Positions 1 to 7,809 of a DNA stretch of 64,000 nucleotides are shown here, piece after piece. Numbering within the stretch: the first letter of the stretch is position 1; each line of letters opens with the position of its first letter. The stretch spans positions 1 through 64,000 of the forward strand of contig JAJDDM010000135.1 of the NCBI GenBank assembly GCA_029260315.1. The letters are read 5' to 3'. The translations under genes and the position numbers were made by a program. The stretch is from Phycisphaerales bacterium. GTDB taxonomy: Bacteria; Planctomycetota; Phycisphaerae; Phycisphaerales; UBA1924. The notes under the pieces are model-generated. The model was not told where the DNA came from, searched no databases, and saw nothing but the letters and a program-made list of their open reading frames with translations.

Positions 1-254
1 GAGGTGCCCAGCAGCGCCGCGGCCGCGGCCACGGCGATCAGCCCGCCGAGGGCCTGGACGTCCGGGCCGGCCTCGGCGGCCAGGGCCGGACCCGCGATCA
101 GGGTCAGCGCGAGGCCGTAGAGCCCGAGCAGGATCCAGCCCTGGAGCTTGGCGTACTTGGGCCCCAGCCCGGGCCGGTCGAGGACCAGCAGGGCAGCCAG
201 GAGTCCGAAGGACATCTGGACCAGGAACAGCAGCGAGACGTGAGCAAGGGGCAT
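1..254 (-). CDS. Partial membrane protein, N-terminal part
   Basis: This reading frame is open from an ATG (reverse complement of 252-254) to the window edge, so the C-terminus is missing. About 84 residues are visible, beginning MPLAHVSLLFLVQMSFGLL. They contain two or three hydrophobic stretches broken by a short polar loop (DRPGLGPKYAK), which suggests an integral inner-membrane protein. The family is not recognised. The frame is absent from the ORF track because it runs off the edge; the 216-residue track ORF over the same bases is an Arg/Pro-rich shadow. Confidence 0.6.
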   Translation of the reverse strand, partial: MPLAHVSLLFLVQMSFGLLAALLVLDRPGLGPKYAKLQGWILLGLYGLALTLIAGPALAAEAGPDVQALGGLIAVAAAAALLGT

Positions 255-315
255 CGGGACCGCGCGGTGGGGCCGGCCGGCGGGGCGGCCACCCGGGGAC
301 GGGCGTGGGGCGCGT

Positions 316-495
316 CTACTTGTCGAAGATGTTGCGGTCCTTGGGGATGTGCTTCTCTTCGATCTCCTCGAAGCGCAGATCCGGGGCACCATCCCTGCGG
401 CGCTTGGCGTCGGCACCGTCGTGGGCGGGTGGCGAGATGGGCAGCTTGGGGCGCTCGAGCGGGTTCTCGGGCTGCGGATCGCGGTCCTGCGGCAT
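316..495 (-). CDS. Small charged protein of 59 residues, function unknown
   Basis: The ATG at 493-495 follows AGGGAG at a good spacing, so this start is preferred over the long upstream extension in the track. The product starts MPQDRDPQPENPLERP and ends EEKHIPKDRNIFDK. It is rich in Asp, Glu, Lys, Arg and Pro and has no hydrophobic segment, so it is probably soluble and partly disordered. It lies 61 bp upstream of the partial membrane protein on the same strand and may be cotranscribed with it. The family is not recognised. Confidence 0.55.
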   Translation of the reverse strand: MPQDRDPQPENPLERPKLPISPPAHDGADAKRRRDGAPDLRFEEIEEKHIPKDRNIFDK

Positions 496-811
496 GGTGC
501 ACTCCCTGGGGCGACGGTCCCCTTGATACCGCCCAGCCCGTCCTACGGGCAAGCCGGGGCCGGTGACGGACCCGGGGAGGGATGCAGCGTGGCCCGGGGT
601 CCTCTCCCGCCAGGCTCCGATCCACCGGACCCCGCCGGCACCCCGGGCCACGAAGTTGATTGTGAAGACACCACCCGCGGATGGAAGGCCGAGGCTTGTC
701 GTGCTGGAGCAGAATTGCACGTAGCTGGATCGCTACATACATACCGATGCGCATCTGTCACCGGTGCCGGCGGTGCGGAGGGTCCCGCAGCTCGGGGCGG
801 GTCGCGCTGCG
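496..811. other. Intergenic stretch of 316 bp with no gene seen
   Basis: This lies between the small charged protein and the response regulator, both on the minus strand. The overlapping track ORFs are compositional shadows. It should hold the promoter of the small gene and the 3' end of the regulator transcript. No clear promoter, terminator or repeat was found by eye. Confidence 0.4.
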
Positions 812-1528
812 TCAGCCGTCGATGCCGTGGTCCAGCGCAAAGCGGATCAGCTGCGCATTGTTCTCCACCTCGAGCTTGGTCAGCAGGCGGTGTCGGTAGG
901 TCGACACGGTGCTCTCGCTGACGATCATGTGCTCGGCGGCCTGCTGCAGGTTGAGGCCTCGCACCAGGCAGCGCAGCAGCTCGAATTCGCGCGCCGACAG
1001 CTTGGCCAGACCCACGCGCGACCCGCGCGGCTTGCGCAGGTGCTCGGCGACCGACTCGGCCAGGCGCGGCGTGATGTAGCTGGCCCCGCGGTGCACCACG
1101 CCGATGGCCTTGATCAGCTCCTCGGGTGCGTCGGACTTGACCAGGTACCCCGCGGCGCCGGCTTCGAGCGCCTTGAGCACGTAGTGGATGTTCTCGTGCA
1201 TGGTCAGGATCAGCACGCGAACGTCGGGATACTGCTCGTTGAGCTTGAGCGTGACCGCGGTGCCATCCAGGTCCGGCAGCGAGAAATCGAGCAGCAGCAC
1301 GTCGGGCTGGAGCTCGCCCACCAGGCGGATCGCGTCCTTGCCGCAGCCGGCCTGGCCGACGATCGCGATGCCCTCGCTTTCGTCCAGGATGCGCGCCATG
1401 CCCTCGCGGACCACGGGGTGGTCGTCGGCCAGGAGGACGCGTACACACTCGGGGGAGGTCATCGGGGGCAGGTCCGCCAGGGCCAGGTCGGTGGGACGGG
1501 CGGGGAGATAGGTCTCGTCAGGGTGCAT
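812..1528 (-). CDS. NarL/FixJ-type response regulator
   Basis: This is a 238-residue two-component regulator. An N-terminal receiver domain (about 28-145) shows the acidic pair in VLLADDHPVVREGM, the phospho-acceptor Asp in VLLLDFSLPD, and LVKSDAPEEL near the conserved Lys. A LuxR/GerE DNA-binding domain follows, with AKLSAREFELLRCLVRGLN and VSESTVSTYRHRLLTKL. The start is preceded by GGAAGGAGTTGAC. Its ATG lies one base past the stop of the histidine kinase gene upstream, so the two form an operon and the kinase is the expected phosphodonor. About 25 residues precede the receiver domain, so a later ATG (MTSPECVRV) is an alternative start. Confidence 0.92.
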   Translation of the reverse strand: MHPDETYLPARPTDLALADLPPMTSPECVRVLLADDHPVVREGMARILDESEGIAIVGQAGCGKDAIRLVGELQPDVLLLDFSLPDLDGTAVTLKLNEQYPDVRVLILTMHENIHYVLKALEAGAAGYLVKSDAPEELIKAIGVVHRGASYITPRLAESVAEHLRKPRGSRVGLAKLSAREFELLRCLVRGLNLQQAAEHMIVSESTVSTYRHRLLTKLEVENNAQLIRFALDHGIDG

Positions 1529-1529
1529 G

Positions 1530-4500
1530 TCAACTCCTTCCGTGTCCGGCGCTCGGCACGCTCTCGCTGACCGGCGTCCGGCTCGTGCCGGCTCGAGACA
1601 GCGGGATCGACACCGAGATCCGGGTTCCCTCCCCGACGCGGGAGGTCAGCTCGAAGTCTCCCCCGAGCTGGTCGACGCGCTCGCGCATCCCGATCAGGCC
1701 GAACTGACGGTCCGACGGGAGTGCGCCCGGTTCAAAACCGGCGCCGTCATCCTGGATCACCAGCGCGATGGTATCGGATTCGCATCGCAGTTGAAGGTCG
1801 AGACGGGTCGCCCCGGCGTGGCGGGAGACATTCGTCAGGGCCTCCTGCACGATGCGGTAGACGTGCACCGAGACGGGTTCGGGAACATGGTTGCGCACGA
1901 AATCGAGATCGGAGCTCACCTCCAGCCCCGAGCGCGTCTCGAAGTCGGAGAGCGCCGAGGCCAGGGCGACCTTCAGGCCCAACTCGTCGAGCACGCGCGG
2001 GCGCAAGAGGTGCGAGATCTCGCGCACACGCTCCAGGCTGCCGCGAGCCGCCTCCAGCGCCCGCTCGACGGCCTGGGTCTGTTTGTTGCCGTCCGCCGTG
2101 CGCTGGAACTGTTGCAGGTCCATGCAGATCGCGGTCAGCAGCTGGCCCAGATCGTCGTGCAGGTTGCGCGAGAGGTTGCGGCGCTCGTCCTCCTGGCTGG
2201 TCATCAACATGCGGTTGATGACGCGCAGGCGCGCGTTGAGGGCGGCCAGCTCGCGGCCGGTCTCGCGCCGCTCGACGGTGCGGTCGTACAGGATCAACGC
2301 CACGCCGAAGAGCAGGCCGAAGACCACCAGGAACGGCGGCCGCCAGGTGACGTCCAACTCGATCGGGTCGAGCACCACCCGCCGCGACGCGGGCTCGGAG
2401 ACGTTGCCGTAGCTGTCCACGGCACGAACCTCGATCTCGCGCTGCCCCGGCGACACGTGCGGGAAGACATGGTCGCGGCGATGCCCCTTGTCGATCCAAC
2501 GGCCGTCGTCCAGGCGGACCTCGAAGCGCAGGCCCTCCCTGGGCGTCGCCTCCCAGGCATCCTCGCCGTCCCAGAAGACGTGGACCGAGCTGCCGCTGGG
2601 AGTCGTGCTCGTCGGGCGGCTGGTGATGCGTGGGGGCGTGGTGTCGTCAGGGTGCAGGTGCACGAGGCCGCCGCCCTGACTCCCGAGCCAGAGGCCGTCT
2701 TCTCCGTCGGCGAGCAGCGGCCAGAAGCTGGGCACCAACGGGCCCTCGTGTCGCCCGTTGGCGACGGTCAGGCAGCGCCCGTCGTCGACCAGGCCCAGCC
2801 CGAAGTCGGACGCGAACCAGAGCCGGCCCGCAGGGTCGAAGCTGAGGTCGGCCGCGGCGGCGCCTTCCCAACCCGAGCCGTGGAGGTACTCCCACTCCCC
2901 ATCGGGGTGGCGACGCAGCACGCCCGGATCGCTCGGACCACGCCCGCACCACAGCGTGCCGTCGGGTGCGAACGCCAGGCAGAAGATGCGCTGCACGCCC
3001 ATCCCGACCTGATCGAGCGGGATCCAGCGGTCACCTTCCAGTCGCGCGACACCGGCCCACGTCGCGACGTGCGGCGTGCCTTCGGCGTCGAAGGCGACGT
3101 CGTAGCAGCGGTCGTGCGGTAGACCGTCGGCAGTCGTCCAGCGTTTCCACCGCCCCTCGGACAGGCGCGCCAGGCCGGCTCGCCCGGCTTGCCCGGCCTG
3201 CCCGGCCTGCCCGGCGCGCCCGACCTGCCCGCGTGGCCCGAGCAGCGGGAACCACAGCGCCCCGTCGGCATCCTCGATCACGGCGTGGGCCGACGATCGA
3301 CCGGGCCCGCGCTCGTCCTGATGTGTCGTCCAGCGTGTGCCGTCGTAGCTGAGCACGCCGTCGAGGTGCGAACCACTCACGACCCACAGGCGGCCTTCGG
3401 GATCTTCGTGCACGCCGGTGATCTGCTCGAGTTCCGGGCCGTCCTCGCCCGCCCGCGTGAACACCTCGACGAAGCCCTGCCCGTCCCAGCGCGCGATGCC
3501 GTGGTGCGTGCCGATCCAGAGGCCGCCGTCCCGCGCGGGCGCCAGCGCGTTGATCGCGCCGCTGACGCCCACCGAACCGGGGTCGTGGATCGCCCAGCGC
3601 TCGCTGGCCAGGTCGCACACCGTCAGTTGTCCCGAGTGCGAGAGCAGGCCCAGCCGCGAGCCGGCCAGGACCACGCAGCGCAGGGCGCCCTCGAAGGGCA
3701 GCGCCTGGCGCGGGACCTCGACGTGTTGCTCGCGGACCACTCTCAGGCCGGACTCCCGCATGCCCACGAGCAGCCGTCCGTTGCCCACCGCCAGCGCACC
3801 CGCCACGATGTCCGCGTTGTCGTCGTCGCCGTGCAGGGTCTGGAGCGCGCGCCCGTCCCAATGGAGACCCGGGTGGCGCCGTCCGAACGAGCGTTGCAGG
3901 AAGGTGACGCGGTCACCGTCGGTCACCACGTAGGGGAAGACGCGGGGCTCGGCGTCGCCGATGTCGTCCGGCAGTGCGAGCGCCAGCCAGTCGGACCCGG
4001 GCGGCTTGCGCCAGAGACCGAGATCCGTGGACGCGAACAGGGTGCCGTCGGGGGTGCGCCCCAGGCCGGGCGTGCGCGTCACACCCGGTGGGGCCTCGGC
4101 GACGAGCGACAGGCTCCCGGCAACGACCCCATAGACCCTGCCGTCGACGGCGATCAGCGGCCCGTCCGACCCGTCCACCAGACGGCTGAGACGGTCCGGG
4201 TGATCGACGCGCGCCAGGGTCTTGAGGGTGTCCGGACCGGCGATCAACACGGAGTGGGACGTCACGGCCAGCAGTCGGTCGTCGGCGATCTCGGTGACCG
4301 CCTGCACGTCCAGCGTGGTCCAGCCGGCGCTGGCCGTGGTCCAGCCCGCGCTGCCGTAGCGCCCGAAGCCACCGTCCCAGAGCACGAGCAGGTCACCACC
4401 CTCGAGGGCGAAGACCCGCTCCAGTGGGACCTGCAGCGGTCGCGCCGGTCCTGGCAGGACGCGCCAGCGCCAGCGTTGGCCCAGACGGGCGGCCCAGTCC

Positions 4501-4589
4501 TCGTCGCCCCGCGGATCCGGTTCGTCGCCAGCGTGCCCGCCTGGAGCGCTGGCCGCGAACACGGACAGGAGCAGGCCGAGCAGCACCAT
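1530..4589 (-). CDS. Periplasmic beta-propeller sensor histidine kinase
   Basis: This is a 1019-residue sensor kinase. An apparent signal peptide (MVLLGLLLSVFAAS) leads into about 650 residues of Trp/Gly/Asp-rich propeller blades of the two-component regulator propeller type. A Y_Y_Y-like beta-sandwich follows, ending near EIEVRAVDSYGNVS, then one membrane helix (FLVVFGLLFGVALILYD). The cytoplasmic part has a HisKA_3 H-box (RNLSRNLHDDLGQLL, His as phospho-acceptor) and an HATPase with EALTNVSRHAGA, IQDDGAGF and FGLIGMRERV. It should sense an extracellular cue and phosphorylate the regulator encoded one base downstream. The start lacks an obvious Shine-Dalgarno sequence. A low-complexity GQAG tract interrupts one propeller loop. 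Confidence 0.92.
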   Translation of the reverse strand: MVLLGLLLSVFAASAPGGHAGDEPDPRGDEDWAARLGQRWRWRVLPGPARPLQVPLERVFALEGGDLLVLWDGGFGRYGSAGWTTASAGWTTLDVQAVTEIADDRLLAVTSHSVLIAGPDTLKTLARVDHPDRLSRLVDGSDGPLIAVDGRVYGVVAGSLSLVAEAPPGVTRTPGLGRTPDGTLFASTDLGLWRKPPGSDWLALALPDDIGDAEPRVFPYVVTDGDRVTFLQRSFGRRHPGLHWDGRALQTLHGDDDNADIVAGALAVGNGRLLVGMRESGLRVVREQHVEVPRQALPFEGALRCVVLAGSRLGLLSHSGQLTVCDLASERWAIHDPGSVGVSGAINALAPARDGGLWIGTHHGIARWDGQGFVEVFTRAGEDGPELEQITGVHEDPEGRLWVVSGSHLDGVLSYDGTRWTTHQDERGPGRSSAHAVIEDADGALWFPLLGPRGQVGRAGQAGQAGQAGRAGLARLSEGRWKRWTTADGLPHDRCYDVAFDAEGTPHVATWAGVARLEGDRWIPLDQVGMGVQRIFCLAFAPDGTLWCGRGPSDPGVLRRHPDGEWEYLHGSGWEGAAAADLSFDPAGRLWFASDFGLGLVDDGRCLTVANGRHEGPLVPSFWPLLADGEDGLWLGSQGGGLVHLHPDDTTPPRITSRPTSTTPSGSSVHVFWDGEDAWEATPREGLRFEVRLDDGRWIDKGHRRDHVFPHVSPGQREIEVRAVDSYGNVSEPASRRVVLDPIELDVTWRPPFLVVFGLLFGVALILYDRTVERRETGRELAALNARLRVINRMLMTSQEDERRNLSRNLHDDLGQLLTAICMDLQQFQRTADGNKQTQAVERALEAARGSLERVREISHLLRPRVLDELGLKVALASALSDFETRSGLEVSSDLDFVRNHVPEPVSVHVYRIVQEALTNVSRHAGATRLDLQLRCESDTIALVIQDDGAGFEPGALPSDRQFGLIGMRERVDQLGGDFELTSRVGEGTRISVSIPLSRAGTSRTPVSESVPSAGHGRS
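3182..3235. repeat. Six-copy 9-bp tandem repeat inside the kinase gene
   Basis: Consecutive 9-mers begin GCCCG: gcccggctt, two copies of gcccggcct, gcccggcgc, gcccgacct and gcccgcgtg. The unit length keeps the frame, so it encodes GQA/GRA triplets in a propeller loop of the sensor kinase. Copy number could vary without breaking the protein. Confidence 0.8.
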
Positions 4590-4790
4590 GGCGCGCAGCC
4601 GGAAGGCCCCACGCGGGAAGACGGCCCACGTGCGCCGTGAGCCTGACAGGCGTACCGATGCCTCGCTCGTGACCTCGACCTCCCGATGCCCGCCCTCGGC
4701 CCGATCGTATCACGCGGGTCGCATCCACCCGTGCCAGGGCGGGGGCAGGTCCCGTGGGGCCCGGCGCGATGGAGGCCTGTGGGCGGCCTG

Positions 4791-6146
4791 CTAGCGGAGC
4801 AAGGCTGCGAGGTCGATCACGGTGGCCGTGCCGCGCTTGCGGCTGCGCGTGCCGAAGTCGTCGCCGCCGATGATCACGTCCGGATCGCCGTCGCCGTCGA
4901 CATCGCCGGCGGCCGCCACCGCGATGCCGAGGCGCTCGCCCGCGAGAGCGCCGTGAAGCGTGGCCAGGACCGAGCCGTCCGCGCCCGAGATGACGGTGAC
5001 CGAGCCCGCGCCGATCGCCGCCGAGTCGTCCGTCGGCTGGCCCACGAGCAGGTCGCCATGGCCGTCGTCGTCGATGTCGCCGGCGTCCGCGAGGAAGGCC
5101 GCCGGGCGGGGCAGGTCGAGGAGTGGCTCACCGGTGGCGCCGGAGTAGACCTTCACGCCGGTGAACTCGGCCATCGAGCGGTAGAGGTCCAGAGTGCCGG
5201 AACCCACGGCGACATCGTCGATGCCGTCGCCGTCCACGTCGCCGAGACCGGCCACGGTGCCCCCGAAGTTGCTCTTCGCGCGCGCGCCTTGGAAGCCGTG
5301 CAGGACCTCGCGGGTCGCGCCGTTGAAGACGCGCACGTAGCCGACGCCGGCGTTGCGGGACTGGTCGGCGCCCACCATGAACTCGTCGATGCCGTCGCCG
5401 TCCAGGTCTCCGGTACGAGCCAAGGACACGCCGAAGCGGTCGCCGTCGGCCTGCCCGCGCAGGGTGGCCAGCTCATGACCGTCGGTGCCCGAGACCAGGC
5501 GCACGAAGTTGCCCGACGGCGCGCCCACGGCCAGGTCGGGCACGCCGTCGCCGTCGAGGTCATCGAGACCGACCGCCGTGCGACCGAGCTCATCGCCGCG
5601 ATCGTCGCCGTGCATGGCGAACAGGACCGAGCCGTCGTGACCGCTGAAGGCCCAGGCGCTGCCGGCGCCCTTGATCTTCGTCGGGTCATCGGCGTGAGCG
5701 CCCACGAGCAGGTCGCCGTGGCCGTCCCCGTCGAGGTCCCCGGCGCCGGCCACCGAGGAGCCGAAGCGCGCCGCGCCCGCGGCCGGGCTGACCAGCTCGA
5801 GCAGGACCCGCCCCGAGCGACCCGAGTACACGACCGCACGCCCGGTCGCGGCGTGTTGGTAGGGCGCGCCGACGATCACGTCGTCGCAGCCGTCGCCGTC
5901 GACGTCGCCGGCACCCGCGACCGCGTCGCCGAAGTGGGCGCCGTAGGCGTCACCGGAGAAGGCGTGCAGTCGCCAACCGTGGTCGACGTCCGCCACGGAC
6001 GTGGTGACCGCGGTGCTGGGGAGCGGGGCGGGGCCCTTGGTGGTGCCGTCGCCGGCGAGAGTGGGTGCCGTCAGGAGGCAACCGAGCGCGAAGGGAGCGG
6101 TGAGTGCCGCGATGCGGCCGGCACGGGAACGCGTCTGGTTCTGCAT
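4791..6146 (-). CDS. Secreted FG-GAP repeat beta-propeller protein
   Basis: This is a 451-residue exported protein. The chosen ATG (6144-6146) follows GAGGGA and gives a good signal peptide (RIAALTAPFALGCLLTAPTLAG). The track ORF runs 27 codons further upstream without one. The mature protein is a series of about seven FG-GAP/VCBS units of the form GAGDVDGDGCDDVIVGAP, a calcium-binding DxDxDG loop in each beta-propeller blade. Blades in this family resemble integrin-alpha propellers and act in extracellular binding or adhesion. The last unit ends with GTATVIDLAALLR, and no anchor domain is seen. It is divergent from the beta-helix gene across a 344-bp spacer. Confidence 0.88.
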   Translation of the reverse strand: MQNQTRSRAGRIAALTAPFALGCLLTAPTLAGDGTTKGPAPLPSTAVTTSVADVDHGWRLHAFSGDAYGAHFGDAVAGAGDVDGDGCDDVIVGAPYQHAATGRAVVYSGRSGRVLLELVSPAAGAARFGSSVAGAGDLDGDGHGDLLVGAHADDPTKIKGAGSAWAFSGHDGSVLFAMHGDDRGDELGRTAVGLDDLDGDGVPDLAVGAPSGNFVRLVSGTDGHELATLRGQADGDRFGVSLARTGDLDGDGIDEFMVGADQSRNAGVGYVRVFNGATREVLHGFQGARAKSNFGGTVAGLGDVDGDGIDDVAVGSGTLDLYRSMAEFTGVKVYSGATGEPLLDLPRPAAFLADAGDIDDDGHGDLLVGQPTDDSAAIGAGSVTVISGADGSVLATLHGALAGERLGIAVAAAGDVDGDGDPDVIIGGDDFGTRSRKRGTATVIDLAALLR

Positions 6147-6490
6147 GTGTGGTGTCCCTCGGTCCTGGCCAAGTGGGTGCGTCTGCCCGCGCTGTCTGCT
6201 GCCCGTCCTGGTGCGCGTCGCTGCCAAGGCTCGCCTGTCCGCCGGTCGAGCGCGACACCCATCGGCTCCGGTACGTCCGAACCTACCCGTCGTGTTCGAA
6301 CCGCGGCAGGGCTGTCACCGAGCCGCCACGCCTCGCCATACGGTGGTCACGACCGAGTGAGCGGTGGGTCGGCGGCGGGCGAAGCCCCAGCCCGGTGGCG
6401 GGACCGCGGCGTGCGTTTCGCCCTCGATCGTCGGAGCAGGCGTATGCTCGATTCCGGCAGGGGTCTGGGCGTGGGAGCCGGGAGTCCATC
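6147..6490. promoter_or_regulatory. Divergent intergenic region of 344 bp
   Basis: This spacer separates two genes for exported proteins transcribed in opposite directions and should contain both promoters. GAGGGA lies before the FG-GAP gene start and GGGAG before the beta-helix gene start. No clear -35/-10 pair or operator was identified by eye. Confidence 0.45.
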
Positions 6491-7729
6491 ATGTCGAATC
6501 GTGCTCGTCCGGCCGGTTGGGTCGGTCTTTCCATCGTGGCTCTGGGAGGAGTGCTCGCTCCGGCCGCGGCGGGCGCGGTGCCCGTCGTGGACCCGGCCGG
6601 GGCCCCCGGCGCCGATCACACCGACTTCGGGCTCGCCGTCGAGGCGGCCGCCGAGGGCGACGTGCTCCTGCTCCGACCCGGCGTCCACGACGCGGCGGCG
6701 AGCGAGCGGGTCATCATCGACGGGAAGTCACTCGTCGTCGTGGCCGAGGTCCAGGGGCCCGACGCGATCCTCGACTTCGGGCTCGTGGTGCGGAACCTGG
6801 GCGCGGGTCAGTCGTTCGTTGCGCGGGGCGTGAGCTTCACCGGCGCCGCGGCCGTCTCCTTCGGCCAGTACCAGGTCGAGGTCACCGACAACGTCGGGCC
6901 GGTCTGGTTCGAGGACTGCATCTTCGACGACGCGGGGACGATCGCGAGCGCCGGACCGCTCCACGTCCTGCGCAGCGCCGCGGTGACGTTCCACCGCTGC
7001 AGCCTCGGCGGCGCGCGCGGCACGCCGTTGCGGTCCACCGACTCCGAGGTCCACCTGTACGAGACCGACCTGATCGGTTTCGACGGACCGCCGGACACCA
7101 AGTTCGGCGCGTCGGGCGGGGACGCGGCGGTGATCAGCGGCGGCGAACTCTTCGCCCAGGGTTCGCTGTTCCAGGGCGGGGACGGCGGCCTGAGTCCATT
7201 CAGCTCGTACTCGGGGGATGGCGGGGATTGCCTGGCGCTGCTCGAGGATCCCGTCGTGCGTCACCTCGACTGTGCGTTCGAGCCGGGACTCGCGCCCCTC
7301 GCGGGTGTGTCCTCGGGACTCGACGGCGTGGTGTTCCACGACTTCGATGGTGGCGCGGTGATCGAGGCGTGGCCCGGCAGCTCGTGGTTCTTCGTGGCGT
7401 CGACGCCGGTGCGCGAGGGCGACCTGCTCGATGTCACGGTCCAGGGGCCGCCCAGCCACGTGTTCTTCCTGACCTGGTCGCTCGCTCCCGGCGCGACGCT
7501 GCTGCCGGGCAAGGGCATTTCCGTCGCCGTGTCGCTGCCGTTCTTCTTCCTGCCCATCGCCGCCCTGCCGCCGAGCGGGGCGTTGGCGTTCCCGTTCGTG
7601 GTGCCCGAACTCGGTCCGGCGTTCGAGGCGCTCGTGGTCCACATGCAGGCGGGTTTCAGCGGGCCGAAGGGCGAACTGGCGACGACGGGCGGGACGGCGA
7701 TCGTGTTGCTGGATGCCGCGGTGCCGTAG
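6491..7729 (+). CDS. Secreted right-handed beta-helix (pectin lyase-fold) protein
   Basis: This is a 412-residue protein starting at the ATG that gives a typical signal peptide (WVGLSIVALGGVLAPAAAGA). The N-terminal half reads like a parallel beta-helix: FGLAVEAAAEGDVLLLRPGVHD, followed by short repeated strands such as LHVLRSAAVTFHRCSLGG. This is the layout of many pectin-lyase-fold surface proteins. The C-terminal 100 residues are hydrophobic beta strands without a recognised anchor. No catalytic residues can be assigned, so a structural or binding role outside the cytoplasm is more likely than lyase activity. The 1326-residue ORF in another frame over this region is a shadow. Confidence 0.75.
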   Translation: MSNRARPAGWVGLSIVALGGVLAPAAAGAVPVVDPAGAPGADHTDFGLAVEAAAEGDVLLLRPGVHDAAASERVIIDGKSLVVVAEVQGPDAILDFGLVVRNLGAGQSFVARGVSFTGAAAVSFGQYQVEVTDNVGPVWFEDCIFDDAGTIASAGPLHVLRSAAVTFHRCSLGGARGTPLRSTDSEVHLYETDLIGFDGPPDTKFGASGGDAAVISGGELFAQGSLFQGGDGGLSPFSSYSGDGGDCLALLEDPVVRHLDCAFEPGLAPLAGVSSGLDGVVFHDFDGGAVIEAWPGSSWFFVASTPVREGDLLDVTVQGPPSHVFFLTWSLAPGATLLPGKGISVAVSLPFFFLPIAALPPSGALAFPFVVPELGPAFEALVVHMQAGFSGPKGELATTGGTAIVLLDAAVP

Positions 7730-7809
7730 TCGGGCGACCGCAGGTCCCGCCCGCCGCGCGGGTGCCGCGTTGCGTGTGCCTGGCCGCGTGTGCCTGGCCA
7801 CGTGTGCCG

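Noticed and set aside
4686-6833. 715-aa plus-strand ORF over the FG-GAP gene
   Set aside because: It is a shadow of the repeated GDVDGDG codons on the other strand; the minus-strand frame has a signal peptide and a ribosome binding site.
7774-7808. Short direct repeat gtgtgcctggcc between the beta-helix and radical SAM genes
   Set aside because: Two and a half copies of a 15-bp unit in a convergent spacer; too short and isolated to assign any role.
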